The notes: generated from the letters alone by a model not told the origin. A stretch of 64,000 nucleotides of DNA from VXNF01 sp965116465 (GCA_965116465.1 OZ220687.1:2728001-2792000); one strand, 5' to 3'; counted from the first letter of the stretch, positions 44,558 to 54,440 are shown. Made by a program: numbers and translations.

Positions 44558-47500
44558 GCTTCACCGTCGACCGAACCTGCACCGAACTCCGGCCCGGCAG
44601 TGACGGGCGAGTCGAACGAGGAGAGTCCGGGCTCCTGAGGACCTTCGGATCGCTGGACGCGTACGTCTTGCTCGGTGATCCCGGCGCCGGCAAGACGACG
44701 GAATTCAAACGGGAGTGTCGAGCACTCGGCGAGGCAGCCGAGTATGTCAGCGCGCGGAACTTCATCCGGCTCGACCTCGAATCTCATTCGGAGTGGCAGG
44801 ACAAGACGCTGTTCATCGACGGACTCGACGAGATGCGGGCGGGCGCTGTCGATTCGCGAGTTCCGTTGGACGAGATCCGCAACCGCCTCGAGCGGCTTGG
44901 CCGTCCCAGGTTTCGAATCTCCTGCCGTGAGGCCGACTGGCTGGGCGACAACGACCGCCGGAGTCTGGAGGCCGTCTCTTGCAGCGGGGACATCACCGTC
45001 CTTCGGCTCGATCCTCTTAGCCAAGAGGCAGTCACGGAGCTACTGCGTTCGCCGGGTCTCGGAGTTGCCGCGGAGGGCTTCCCGGAGGAAGCGCGTACCC
45101 GCGGCATCGGAGCGCTCTTGGGTAATCCTCTGACGTTGCGCCTGCTCGCGGACGCGTTTCGTCACGGCGGAGGCTGGCCGGCGAGTCGACTAGAGACATT
45201 CGAGACGGCCTGTCGGCAGCTGGCGATCGAGGAGAACGAGGAGCATCGCGTGGGCTCCGTCCCCCAACCGGCGCAAACCGTCCTGGATACCGCCGGCTAT
45301 CTCTGCGCGCTGCTATTGCTCTCGGGGATGAGCGGGTGCTCGCTGGCGCCTGACGTCGAGAGATCTGCGTTCGTGTCGTTGGACGCGATAGTGGGTCGAC
45401 CGGAGCACCACTCCCGAAACGGCCTCAAGAACGCGCTGGCGACCCGACTGTTCGCACCGGTCGGGGATCGGGCCTTCGGTCCGGTTCATCGGCTCGTGGC
45501 AGAGTTCCTCGCGGGCCGCTACCTCGCGGACTTGATCAGGAGAGGCCTGCCGGCTCGGCGCGTCGTCGGACTCATGGTTGGGGGCAGCGACGGGCGCGTG
45601 GTCACGGTGCTCCGTGGTCTCTCCGCCTGGTTGGCCGCACATCCCGGCAAGGCACGCCGTCGACTGATCGAAACGGATCCGGTCGGCGTCGGCATCTACG
45701 GTGACATCAGCGGGTTCACGACCGACGACAAGGTGGCACTGTTGCAGTCGCTGGCCGAGTTCGCGGTGGAAGCGCCCTTGTCTGGCCACCAGTGGCGCGA
45801 TGATCGACGGGGGGAGGGGCGGTACGACTCGACCTGGGCTTTCCGGTCTCTCGTCTCTGCCGATATGGCCCCTGCGATCAAGGAGCTATTGCGTACGCGG
45901 GGAGGTGGAGTGACTAGTGATCGCACCATTGAGTTCCTCTTGGATCTGTTATCGGAAGTTGATTGGTCGGAGGTTGAACCGCTTGCTGTTGTGACGCCGA
46001 ATGTCGAGATGATCCTTCGTGGCGACACAACGGTGCCCAGGGTCAGGCGGCGAGCATTGGATGCCTACCTGCGCCTTGATCCCGCGGGCGACGCCAAAGC
46101 GGACACGCTCGCGTGGCTGTTGGAAGCGGTGGGCAGCGGCGAGGTGCCGGATCCGGGGACCAGCCTCCGTGGAACTCTCTTGACTCTTCTCTACCCGAAC
46201 ACGATCGCTCCGTCGCAGGTATGGCGCTATTTCCTGTCTCCCGATGGACCTGATGGCGTTGGTGGTTTCTCGCAGTTCTGGTCGACCACGTTGATCGAGC
46301 GATCCTCGGGCCGCGACGTGGCTGAACTGCTCGACGCTCTCCACGCGGATGCGGCGAGACTGATCCCGGAACTCGACGAGTCCCAGTTCGAGGATCTCCC
46401 GATCCAGCTACTCGAACGAGGCTTGGACGCATTCGGCGGGAGCGTTGAACTCGAGCGCCTCGACAACTGGCTCTGTACGGTCGGACGTCTACTGGTGACC
46501 TCGTTGCCGGGGGATCGTGCAGGTGGCGTCCGAGCTTGGCTTGAGGCCCGGCCCGACACCCAGACGGACTTGTACGTGAGATGGCTGATTCGGCGCAACA
46601 AGAGCCCGCGGGGCGCAGTCGACGACCATTGGCGCTGCAGCGCGTTGTTCGAGAGCAAGTTGCCGTCCGACTTCGGATTGCGGTGTCTCGATCAGGCCAT
46701 CGCGATCACCGACACCGATCCTGCCGTAGCAGTTGAGTTACTGAGCGAGTCGTACCGGTCATTGCATGACCCTGCCAGGGCCGAAGGGCTGAGCCTTGAG
46801 GTTCTAGTGGAGCGGACCCGCGGACGGCAGGAACTCGCGCAGCACATCGACGAACTATCCCGACCGAAATCGGGAGTTGAGCCGGCGGATCAGGACCGGC
46901 ACTCTGACTATCAGGCGGCGCTTGACGAACTCGAGGCCCGTCGAGCGCAAGCGCGCGATGAGCAGCGACAGCGCCGTGAGGAGTGGGCTGATCTCGTCCG
47001 GGCACACGAGACCGAGTTGCGGGAGAACAGGTTCGCACCACCTGGTCTCGACGCACTGGCCAAGGCCTACTTCGGCCTATTCGTCGGCATCGACCAACGG
47101 CTCGCACCTCGCAGCCGCATCGTCGAATTCATCGGCGGTGACCGCAGTCTCGTCGACATTGTTATGGCCGGTCTACGGGAAGCCGTGACGCGCGACGATG
47201 TCCCAGCGGCCGAGCGGACGGTATCCCTCCACCGGGAGTCGAAGCATGCGTGGTTGGCGTATCCGGTGCTGGCGAGCCTGCATCTGCTCAACAAGGAGGA
47301 CCCTGCGCGCTTGGACGGCCTTGACGACGCGGTGAAGCGCAATGCCCTCGCCATCCACTACTGCGTGCCGCTCGGTCTCGTGCCCGCACGTTGGCACGAC
47401 CGATGGCTTCGAGAGAATCCGGAACTGGTTCTCGAAGTCCTTTACGAATGTGCAGTTGTCGCCATTCGGGCGGGTGATGATGTCCCACCCGGTCTCAACG

Positions 47501-48708
47501 ATCTGGACGGCGTCACCGGCTACGACGATCGGGTACGCGACGTGCGGTTGCGACTGCTGCGCGCCTTCCCCACTCGCGGCTCGCAGAAGCAACTCGGCGT
47601 ACTTGACAGGATGCTTGCCGATGTCGCGGAGTACCCCGCTGGGTCAGCGCTCCAAGACCTCATTTCACGGAAGCTTGCCTCGAAGAGTATGACGATCGCC
47701 CAGCGGGCCCGATGGGTAGCAGTCGAGGCACTGCTGTCCCCGGGCTCTGGATTCCCACACCTGAAGGCCTGGCTGGGCGGCAGCGACAGACGGATCAGGC
47801 ATCTCGCGGAGTTCTTCCGCAACATTTCGGCTCGGTTCTGGCAGATCCTGGACGCGAGGGGAGATCCGACGGCGCTCGCGGACACGATCGAGATTCTGGG
47901 TCACACGTATCACCCACTCAGTGGGAGCGGCCTCCAGACACTCGAGATGGACGCGTCCGATCGGCTTTCTTCGCTGATCGATCGCCTCGGATCGCTGGCC
48001 GGAGACGAGGCCCAGCGCGCCCTCCGGCACCTGGTCGACGACCCACAGTTGGCGGCATGGAAGGACCGGTTGACTTGGTCTCTCGAACGCCAGCGCGTCA
48101 TTCATCGTGACGCCTCCTACCGGCATCCGACCCTCGAGGAGGTTCAGTCAACGCTCAGCGATCAGGCGCCGGCAAACGTTGCGGACTTGGCCGCACTCCT
48201 CGTCGAGCGACTCCATGACATTGCCGCGGACGTGCGAGGTGGCAACAGCAACCTCTGGCGCCAGTTCTGGAATGAGGATGAGTACCGCGGGCTCGCGGCT
48301 CCCAAGCACGAGAATTCCTGTCGAGATGCTCTACTCCAGGCTCTGAAGGGTTGGCTGCCATCCGAGGTCGATGCAGTGCCCGAGGGTTCCTACGCCGCAG
48401 ACAAGCGAGCAGACATCCGTGTCGGCCGTGGGACATTCAACGTCCCGATTGAGATCAAGAAGAACTCCCACATCGACCTGTGGAACGCACTTCGCGGACA
48501 GCTATTGGATCGCTACACGACCGACCCGGCAACGTCTGGCTTCGGGATCTTCCTCGTGCTGTGGTTCGGAGAGGGCGAGACCAAGCGGCCCCCCGACGGT
48601 GGCCGGCCCTCTACGACCGCTGAACTTACGCAGCGACTGGAGAAAGTTCTCACGCCCGACGAAGCACGCAAGGTCTCCGTGGTTGTCATCGACGTCACGA
48701 AGCCCTGA
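44554..48708 (+). CDS. NACHT-like NTPase with C-terminal PD-(D/E)XK motif
   Basis: A 1384-residue protein. Residues 36-100 hold a STAND/NACHT NTPase: Walker A LLGDPGAGKTT at 39-49 and extended Walker B LFIDGLDE at 86-93, followed by RFRISCREADW. Residues about 150-1250 are long and helical without a recognised repeat family, with a charged coiled coil around 785-825. The C-terminus has D1287 in RADIRV, then E1300 and K1302 in PIEIKK, a PD-(D/E)XK nuclease pattern, followed by GFGIFLVLWFGEG. NACHT and Avs NTPases are phage sensors with fused effectors; here the likely effector is C-terminal. Translation is coupled to the DUF4143 ATPase. The role in defence is inference. Confidence 0.75.
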   Translation: MSFTVDRTCTELRPGSDGRVERGESGLLRTFGSLDAYVLLGDPGAGKTTEFKRECRALGEAAEYVSARNFIRLDLESHSEWQDKTLFIDGLDEMRAGAVDSRVPLDEIRNRLERLGRPRFRISCREADWLGDNDRRSLEAVSCSGDITVLRLDPLSQEAVTELLRSPGLGVAAEGFPEEARTRGIGALLGNPLTLRLLADAFRHGGGWPASRLETFETACRQLAIEENEEHRVGSVPQPAQTVLDTAGYLCALLLLSGMSGCSLAPDVERSAFVSLDAIVGRPEHHSRNGLKNALATRLFAPVGDRAFGPVHRLVAEFLAGRYLADLIRRGLPARRVVGLMVGGSDGRVVTVLRGLSAWLAAHPGKARRRLIETDPVGVGIYGDISGFTTDDKVALLQSLAEFAVEAPLSGHQWRDDRRGEGRYDSTWAFRSLVSADMAPAIKELLRTRGGGVTSDRTIEFLLDLLSEVDWSEVEPLAVVTPNVEMILRGDTTVPRVRRRALDAYLRLDPAGDAKADTLAWLLEAVGSGEVPDPGTSLRGTLLTLLYPNTIAPSQVWRYFLSPDGPDGVGGFSQFWSTTLIERSSGRDVAELLDALHADAARLIPELDESQFEDLPIQLLERGLDAFGGSVELERLDNWLCTVGRLLVTSLPGDRAGGVRAWLEARPDTQTDLYVRWLIRRNKSPRGAVDDHWRCSALFESKLPSDFGLRCLDQAIAITDTDPAVAVELLSESYRSLHDPARAEGLSLEVLVERTRGRQELAQHIDELSRPKSGVEPADQDRHSDYQAALDELEARRAQARDEQRQRREEWADLVRAHETELRENRFAPPGLDALAKAYFGLFVGIDQRLAPRSRIVEFIGGDRSLVDIVMAGLREAVTRDDVPAAERTVSLHRESKHAWLAYPVLASLHLLNKEDPARLDGLDDAVKRNALAIHYCVPLGLVPARWHDRWLRENPELVLEVLYECAVVAIRAGDDVPPGLNDLDGVTGYDDRVRDVRLRLLRAFPTRGSQKQLGVLDRMLADVAEYPAGSALQDLISRKLASKSMTIAQRARWVAVEALLSPGSGFPHLKAWLGGSDRRIRHLAEFFRNISARFWQILDARGDPTALADTIEILGHTYHPLSGSGLQTLEMDASDRLSSLIDRLGSLAGDEAQRALRHLVDDPQLAAWKDRLTWSLERQRVIHRDASYRHPTLEEVQSTLSDQAPANVADLAALLVERLHDIAADVRGGNSNLWRQFWNEDEYRGLAAPKHENSCRDALLQALKGWLPSEVDAVPEGSYAADKRADIRVGRGTFNVPIEIKKNSHIDLWNALRGQLLDRYTTDPATSGFGIFLVLWFGEGETKRPPDGGRPSTTAELTQRLEKVLTPDEARKVSVVVIDVTKP

Positions 48709-48828
48709 GTTCGATCACGTCTGCCTGTCATCGGCGAAACTGCCGGCGAATGCGTAAGGATCGGTGATGACGACTCGCAGCGGTCAGCCCGCCCTCACGA
48801 GCGCTGACGTCACTCAGCAGGACGCCCG

Positions 48829-50013
48829 GTGTTGAATTCGCCCAGTTCCCGTCCGGCGGCGGTCGTCGTCGGCGCCAGCACGCTGGCGATCGCGTTCAAC
48901 TCCGCCTACGGGTACGTGCCGGGGTTCATGGCCACGGCGCTGCGGGCCGATCTGGGGATCGACCGCTGGCACGTGGGGCTGCTCGTGAGCCTGTACTTCG
49001 GCTGCGCCGGCGTGGCGTCCCTGGCCGCCGGGCGGGTCTGCGATCGCGTCGGTGGCCGCCTCACGGTGTTCGGGGGGATGGCCTTCGTCGTGGTGGCGTC
49101 CGGGTTGGCTGCAGGCCTCGGCGGCTACGCCCCGTTGCCCGCCGCCGGCGTGCTCGCGGGGCTTGGGTACTCGCTCAACAACGTGGGAACGAACGTCGCC
49201 GTCGCCGGAGCAGTGGGCCCTCGGCGGCGGGCGGTGGCTCTGTCGACGCGGAGTTCGGGGATCCTCCTGATGAGCGCCCTGACCGCAGCGGTCGCTCCGG
49301 TGGTCGCCGACCGCTGGGACTGGCGCTGGGTGTACGGCGGGCTCGGCGTCGGCGGTGCGGCGATGGCCCTCGTGGCGCTGGGGGTCCTGCGCGACGACAG
49401 GGGCGAGCCGCACGAGTTGTTGCAGCGCCGTACCCACCGCCTGCCGAAGGGATTCGTGTGGTTCCCGATCGGGGCGTTCTGCCTGATCGCCGGGGCGCAG
49501 CCGTTGCTCTCCTGGACGGTGCCGTACGCCGAGGAGTCTCTCGGCCTCTCGGCGACGTGGGCGGGCGTTCTCGTGGGTGCGTCCTCCGCCGTGGGTGCTG
49601 TGGCCATGGTCGGCACCGGCGTCGGCGCCGACCGGCTGGGCGCGCACCGGCGGATCCGCCTGCTCGTCGTGCTGGTGGCGGGGACCGGCGTCTCGTGCCT
49701 GCTGCTCGCCGGCGGCCGGCTGCTGGGACTGCCGGTGGCGATGGTGGGCGTCCTCGGCGGGATCATCCTGCAGTTCGCCGGCATCGGCACGATGCACGCC
49801 ACGGTGGTGGATCGTGCCGGCCCCGCGGTCGCCCGGGCCACCGCGGCCACCATGACCGGCTACTACCTGGGTGCGCTCGTGTCGCCGGTGGCGTTCGGCG
49901 CGTTCGTGGACAGCGTCGGCTCCTACGAGTGGGCGTGGCTGATCCTCGGCATCCTGCTGGGGGGATCGGCTGTGTCGTTCCGCCTGGCGGGGCGGATCGA
50001 GCCGGCGGACTGA
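48829..50013 (+). CDS. MFS transporter, paralogue 3
   Basis: A 394-residue MFS permease with about 12 membrane helices, a paralogue of those at 4446 and 7538: AAGRVCDRVGGRLTVF, LPKGFVWFPIGAFCLI, VPYAEESLGL and VSFRLAGRIEP are at equivalent places. The start is GTG 48829 (TTG at 48832 is possible). It lies 34 nt upstream of a xanthine-dehydrogenase-type large subunit, so it may carry that enzyme's substrate or product. No substrate is assigned. Confidence 0.84.
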   Translation: MLNSPSSRPAAVVVGASTLAIAFNSAYGYVPGFMATALRADLGIDRWHVGLLVSLYFGCAGVASLAAGRVCDRVGGRLTVFGGMAFVVVASGLAAGLGGYAPLPAAGVLAGLGYSLNNVGTNVAVAGAVGPRRRAVALSTRSSGILLMSALTAAVAPVVADRWDWRWVYGGLGVGGAAMALVALGVLRDDRGEPHELLQRRTHRLPKGFVWFPIGAFCLIAGAQPLLSWTVPYAEESLGLSATWAGVLVGASSAVGAVAMVGTGVGADRLGAHRRIRLLVVLVAGTGVSCLLLAGGRLLGLPVAMVGVLGGIILQFAGIGTMHATVVDRAGPAVARATAATMTGYYLGALVSPVAFGAFVDSVGSYEWAWLILGILLGGSAVSFRLAGRIEPAD

Positions 50014-50047
50014 GACTCGGGGACCGGGGAGTACTCTGCGACGGATC

Positions 50048-52399
50048 ATGGATGCATCGGTCCCGATGAGCGCCCGCTTCGTTGGCCGGAGCGTGCCGCG
50101 GGTCAACGATGAGACGATGCTGCGGGGCGCGGCGCGGTACGTGGCCGACCTGGCGGGCGGGATGGCGGGTGTGCTGCACGCCGCCGTGATCCGCAGCCCG
50201 GTGGCACACGGGATTCTGGAGGGCCTGGAGGTCGACGGACTTCCCGATGATGCCCGGCTGATCGGCCCGGAGGACCTGCGCCGCCGGGCGACGGGCCGCC
50301 TGCCGGTCCTGTGGCATATCGCCACCCAGAACCAGACATCCACGCCGCTGCTCGACGGCAAGGTGCGCTACGCCGGCCAGCCCGTCGGCGTGGTCGTGGC
50401 GCCGAGCGCCGCTGCCGCCGTCGATGCCGCCGAGGCGGTCCTGCCGGTGATCGACGAACTGCCGGCGGTCACCGATCCGCTGGAGGCCCTCACCGCGGGA
50501 GCGCCCCGCCTGTGGGACGACGTGGAGGGGAACCTGCTCGGCGCCTGCGCGGCCGGCGACGGCGACGAGCACGTCGAGGCGGTCTTCGCGGCCGCCGACC
50601 GGCGACTGCGCACCCGGTTGGTGATCGGGCGCCTCAGCGGAGCGCCCATGGAGGGGCGCGGCGTGCTGGGTTACACCGAGCCCACCGGGAAGCTGGTGGT
50701 CCACATCTCGACGCAGGCGCCGCACGCCGTGCGCGACGTCATCTGCACGGTGCTCGGCATGCCGCAGCACCGGGTCCGGGTCACGGCGCCCGACGTCGGC
50801 GGCGGGTTCGGCCTCAAGGACCATCTCTACGAGGACGAGCTGATGGCGATCATCGCCGCGCTGGAATCGGGACGTCCGGTGCTGTGGACCGAGACCCGGA
50901 CCGAGTCGCTGCTGGCGACGACGCACGGGCGTGGCGAGATCTGCGACGTCGAGGTGGCCTTCGATGACGACGGCACGCTGCGCGGCCTGCGGGTCGGCGC
51001 CGTGCGCAACGCCGGGGCGCAGTGCAGCGTCTTCTCCGGGGGGCCGCTGTTCGTGGCGCTCGGCATGGCGCCGGGGCCGTACACCTGGGACGCCGTGCAG
51101 GGCACCGGACGGCTTGTCGCCACCAACACCATGTCCGCCGGCGCCTACCGGGGATTCGGCCAGACCCAGGCGGCCCTCATCGGCGAGCGGGCCGTGGAAC
51201 TGGTGGCCAGGGCACTGGGCCGCCATCCGGCGGAGGTGCGCCGGCAGAACATGATCCGTCCCGCCGACCAGCCCTACACGACGCGTACGCACGTCACCTA
51301 CGACAACGGCGACTACAGCGCCACGCTGCGCCGCGCCCGCGAGTTGATCGAGGAGCGCATGGCCGCGGCCCCGCAGCCGGGGGACGGCCGTCTGCGCGGG
51401 ATCGGCTACGCCTCGCACGTGCAGTTGTCGGGCGTGGGGCCGAGCAACCTGGGCGAGATGCTGGGTCTGCGCATCGGTGGCTACGAGAGCGCCGTGGTGC
51501 GTATGGAGTCCGACGCGAGCGTGCGCCTCTACACCGGAGCGTCCCCCCACGGCCAGGGCTTGGAGACGACGTTGGCGCAACTGCTGGCCGACGAACTGGG
51601 CGTCGATGTGGCCGATGTGGAAGTCATCCACAGTGACACCGACGTCACCCCGTACTCGGCCTTCGGCACGGCGGCCTCGCGCTCGATGGCGCTGGGCGGC
51701 GGCTCGGCTGTCGTGGCCGCCCGCGAGCTGGCCGGGCGGATCCGTGCCATCGCCGCCGACATGCTGGAGGCCAACCCCGCCGACCTGACCCTCGCCGGCC
51801 GGCAGATCACCGTGGCCGGCACCACCGCCTCGACGCCTCTCGCCGAGGTGGCCGCGGCCGCCCACCGCGGTTTCGGGCTGCCCGAGGGCCAGGCGCCGGG
51901 CCTGACCGCCTCGTACATCTATGACCCGCCGAGCCCCACGTTCTCCTTCGCCGCCCACGCCTGCACCGTGGCGGTCGACCCCGAACTGGGCAGCGTGGAG
52001 ATCACCGACTACGTGGCGGTTCTCGACTGCGGCACGGTCGTGAACCCCGTCATCGTTCAGGGACAGGTGCACGGCGGCGCCGCGCAGGGAATCGGGGCGG
52101 CGCTCACCGAGGAGATCGTCTACGACGCCGACGGTCAGCCCCGCACCACGACGCTCGCCGACTATCTCGTCCCCAGTGCCGACGTGGTACCCGACTTCAC
52201 CGTCGAACACCAGGAGACGCCCTCGCCGCACACCCCCGGCGGCATGAAGGGCATGGGCGAGGGCGGCACCAACGCCGCCTACCCGTGCGTCGTCAACGCC
52301 GTCCTTGACGCCCTCGCCGGAGCCGGGACCACCGGCGAGACGCTCGCCACCCCGCTCTCACCCGAACGGATCTGGAGGGCGCTACTGCCCTCGGGCTGA
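50048..52399 (+). CDS. Molybdopterin-dependent hydroxylase, large subunit
   Basis: A 783-residue molybdenum cofactor subunit of the xanthine dehydrogenase/aldehyde oxidase family. The N-terminal fragment domain starts GRSVPRVNDETMLRGAARYV. Cofactor loops are DVGGGFGLKDHL near 250, AYRGFGQTQA near 365 (xanthine-dehydrogenase style rather than CoxL style), GTAASRSMALGGGS near 540, and the catalytic glutamate in GMGEGG near 735. Active enzymes also need FAD and 2Fe-2S subunits; neither gene is next to it here. Substrate is unknown; an N-heterocycle is plausible given the purine-type genes nearby. Confidence 0.87.
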   Translation: MDASVPMSARFVGRSVPRVNDETMLRGAARYVADLAGGMAGVLHAAVIRSPVAHGILEGLEVDGLPDDARLIGPEDLRRRATGRLPVLWHIATQNQTSTPLLDGKVRYAGQPVGVVVAPSAAAAVDAAEAVLPVIDELPAVTDPLEALTAGAPRLWDDVEGNLLGACAAGDGDEHVEAVFAAADRRLRTRLVIGRLSGAPMEGRGVLGYTEPTGKLVVHISTQAPHAVRDVICTVLGMPQHRVRVTAPDVGGGFGLKDHLYEDELMAIIAALESGRPVLWTETRTESLLATTHGRGEICDVEVAFDDDGTLRGLRVGAVRNAGAQCSVFSGGPLFVALGMAPGPYTWDAVQGTGRLVATNTMSAGAYRGFGQTQAALIGERAVELVARALGRHPAEVRRQNMIRPADQPYTTRTHVTYDNGDYSATLRRARELIEERMAAAPQPGDGRLRGIGYASHVQLSGVGPSNLGEMLGLRIGGYESAVVRMESDASVRLYTGASPHGQGLETTLAQLLADELGVDVADVEVIHSDTDVTPYSAFGTAASRSMALGGGSAVVAARELAGRIRAIAADMLEANPADLTLAGRQITVAGTTASTPLAEVAAAAHRGFGLPEGQAPGLTASYIYDPPSPTFSFAAHACTVAVDPELGSVEITDYVAVLDCGTVVNPVIVQGQVHGGAAQGIGAALTEEIVYDADGQPRTTTLADYLVPSADVVPDFTVEHQETPSPHTPGGMKGMGEGGTNAAYPCVVNAVLDALAGAGTTGETLATPLSPERIWRALLPSG

Positions 52400-52440
52400 G
52401 TCGCCGACTCGCTCGCCCGTCTTTGAGCTCCGGTGCCGGT

Positions 52441-52608
52441 TCAGGAGCCGGCGGACGTGTCCTCGCGAAGGCCGAGGTGCGCCTCGATGCGAGCCAAGCG
52501 CTCGCGAACCCCCGCCAGCTGGTCGCGTACGGCGACGAGATCCTGGCGCATCCATATGAGCACGAGGGTGAGGAGTCCGAGGATCGGCCCAAGGATCGCC
52601 GCGTCCAT
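52441..52608 (-). CDS. 55-residue membrane microprotein
   Basis: A short gene: MDAAILGPILGLLTLVLIWM forms one membrane helix, followed by a charged amphipathic helix (RQDLVAVRDQLAGVRERLAR, then IEAHLGLRE) and a short Ser/Gly tail. Support is threefold: the protein-like pattern, TAGGCT exactly 6 nt before the ATG (the leaderless rule of this genome), and the same plan as the 120-residue protein at 30241-30603, which also starts M-x-x-AILG. Function unknown; such proteins may scaffold or anchor partners at the membrane. Confidence 0.6.
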   Translation of the reverse strand: MDAAILGPILGLLTLVLIWMRQDLVAVRDQLAGVRERLARIEAHLGLREDTSAGS

Positions 52609-52614
52609 GCCGCC

Positions 52615-52620
52615 AGCCTA
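52615..52620 (-). promoter_or_regulatory. -10 box (TAGGCT), leaderless
   Basis: TAGGCT on the minus strand, 6 nt before the ATG of the microprotein at 52608; identical to the box of dtd. Confidence 0.45.
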
Positions 52621-52814
52621 GAACGGCGTTGCGGGTGCCGGCCCAGCGGGCTGGCTGCGACGAACGTGGCGGCGACCCCGCCACCCCCGGCTATTCCCGA
52701 TCCCAGACTCGATACTCTGCTGCATTGAAATCATGATACTACATGAAATATCTGGATCCAACACTGACTGCGTGCATTGGATGAGGCTGAGCGGATCCAG
52801 AGCGATTGCTGTCT

Positions 52815-54440
52815 TCAGGAATGTGAGGCCACGTGGCCGGCCGCCTGGTAGGCGTAGGTGATGGCGCGGGCGTTGGCGAGGCCGCCGACGTAGGCGGGCT
52901 GTTCGGTGTAGACCGCGGCGTTGCCGGTGGCGTAGAGGCCGTCGATGGGGCGACGATCCTCGGTCAGCACCTGCGCGTCGCCGTTGATCAGCAGGCCCGT
53001 GGAGTAGATGCCGGTGCCCAGCAGCTTCAGCGGCAGGCCCCAGAACGGCGGCTCCCTGAGCGAGCCCAGGTTCGGATTGGGCGACTGGTTGGGATCCCCC
53101 GCCCGGAGCCGGCTGTAGGGGAGCGTACCCCGGCCGAAGCTCGGGTCGTTCCCGTCTTCGGCGCCTTCGTTGAAGGCGGCGACCTGCTCGACGAGGCCGC
53201 TTGGGTCGACGCCGAGCGGGCCGGCGAGTTCGGCGAGGTTCGACGCCTGCGCCAGGTTGGCCGGCCATTCCTCGCCGTCGCCTAGGCGGTAGCGGGTGCG
53301 GTAGCGGTTGTCGCCGATGAGGTAGCAGGGGTGGTTGGGGAAGCGCCCCGTGGCTTCGTCGCGCTGTTTGACCGCCCGTAGCAGGAACCCGTAGAAGCTC
53401 TCGTCGCCGAAGCGCCTGCCCGCCGAGTTCACCACGATGGAATGCGGCAATCCGAGCGCCCGGGAGAGTTCGCGATGCAGCGGCAGGTTGGTGCCGGGAT
53501 GGTGCTCGGTGGGGCTCTCGAACCCGAAGATCGTGAACGCCTGACCCGCGCTGGCCCGGGCGGCGCCTGCGGGTTCCGCCAGGGCGAAGGCGTCGCCGTC
53601 GAGCACCGGCGGGGAGGCCTCGAAGATCTCCGGCAGTCCCTCCAGTTCGGCCGCGAACGGGGCATTGCCGTAGCTGCCGGTGGCGATCAGCACACCCCGG
53701 CGGGCGCGGACCTCGATGCGCGCGCCTTCGGCTTCGACGACGGCGCCGCCGACGCGGCCACCGCTGTTGATGAGTTCGGCGCAGCGGGCCTCGAGCAGGA
53801 TCGGCACGCCGCGCCGGACGAGCACGGCGCCGGCGAATCCGGCGGACAGGCCCGGTCCCCACGTCAGGAGGTCGGCCTCCTGGCGCTGCCGGTGCAGGTC
53901 GGCCAGCACGTCGCCGGCGACCAGGTCGCCACCTGCCCGCCGCACCTCGTCGTGGGTCAGGCCGAGCAGCCGGAAGTGCGGCGAGCTGCGGAAACGATCC
54001 CGCCAGGGGCCCAGAGCGCTGCCGGGCGCGGTGACCTCCAGGATGCGGCCGGAGGCCTTGGAGCCGGGCGCGTCCGGGTGGTACTGGTCGCCCAGTCCGG
54101 TGCTGGCGAACGCCACCCCGAGCGCAGCGAAGTACTCCACCGCCTCGGGAGCCCGCCGGATGAAGGTCTCCAGCAGGTCACCGTCGAACGGGCCCGCGTC
54201 GCGCGCCACCCATCGCAGGTAATCGGAGGTTTCCGTTGCGCTGTCGTCGAGTCCGGCCCGGCGCTGCAGGTGGTTGTCGCCGACCCAGACGACGCCCCCG
54301 CTGTAGGCGGCGACACCCCCGATGAGCGGTGACTTCTCGACGACGAGCACCTCGAGGCCGGCGTCGGCCGCGCGCAGAGCGCCGGCGAGCCCGCCGAGCC
54401 CGCCCCCGATGCACAGCAAGTCGCATTCGCGGGACGCCAT
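52815..54440 (-). CDS. FAD-dependent oxidoreductase, KstD/fumarate-reductase-like
   Basis: A 541-residue flavoprotein of the 3-ketosteroid delta-1-dehydrogenase/fumarate reductase group. The FAD dinucleotide motif is CIGGGLGGLAGALRAADAG with VVEKSPLIGGVAAYSGG right after it; GVLIATGSYGNAP closes the FAD domain, and the C-terminal AYVGGLANARAITYAYQAAGHVA is the second FAD contact. AGGTGA lies 6 nt before the ATG. Members desaturate steroids or reduce fumarate-like bonds; the substrate is not evident. It is divergent from the MmgE/PrpD gene. Confidence 0.85.
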   Translation of the reverse strand: MASRECDLLCIGGGLGGLAGALRAADAGLEVLVVEKSPLIGGVAAYSGGVVWVGDNHLQRRAGLDDSATETSDYLRWVARDAGPFDGDLLETFIRRAPEAVEYFAALGVAFASTGLGDQYHPDAPGSKASGRILEVTAPGSALGPWRDRFRSSPHFRLLGLTHDEVRRAGGDLVAGDVLADLHRQRQEADLLTWGPGLSAGFAGAVLVRRGVPILLEARCAELINSGGRVGGAVVEAEGARIEVRARRGVLIATGSYGNAPFAAELEGLPEIFEASPPVLDGDAFALAEPAGAARASAGQAFTIFGFESPTEHHPGTNLPLHRELSRALGLPHSIVVNSAGRRFGDESFYGFLLRAVKQRDEATGRFPNHPCYLIGDNRYRTRYRLGDGEEWPANLAQASNLAELAGPLGVDPSGLVEQVAAFNEGAEDGNDPSFGRGTLPYSRLRAGDPNQSPNPNLGSLREPPFWGLPLKLLGTGIYSTGLLINGDAQVLTEDRRPIDGLYATGNAAVYTEQPAYVGGLANARAITYAYQAAGHVASHS

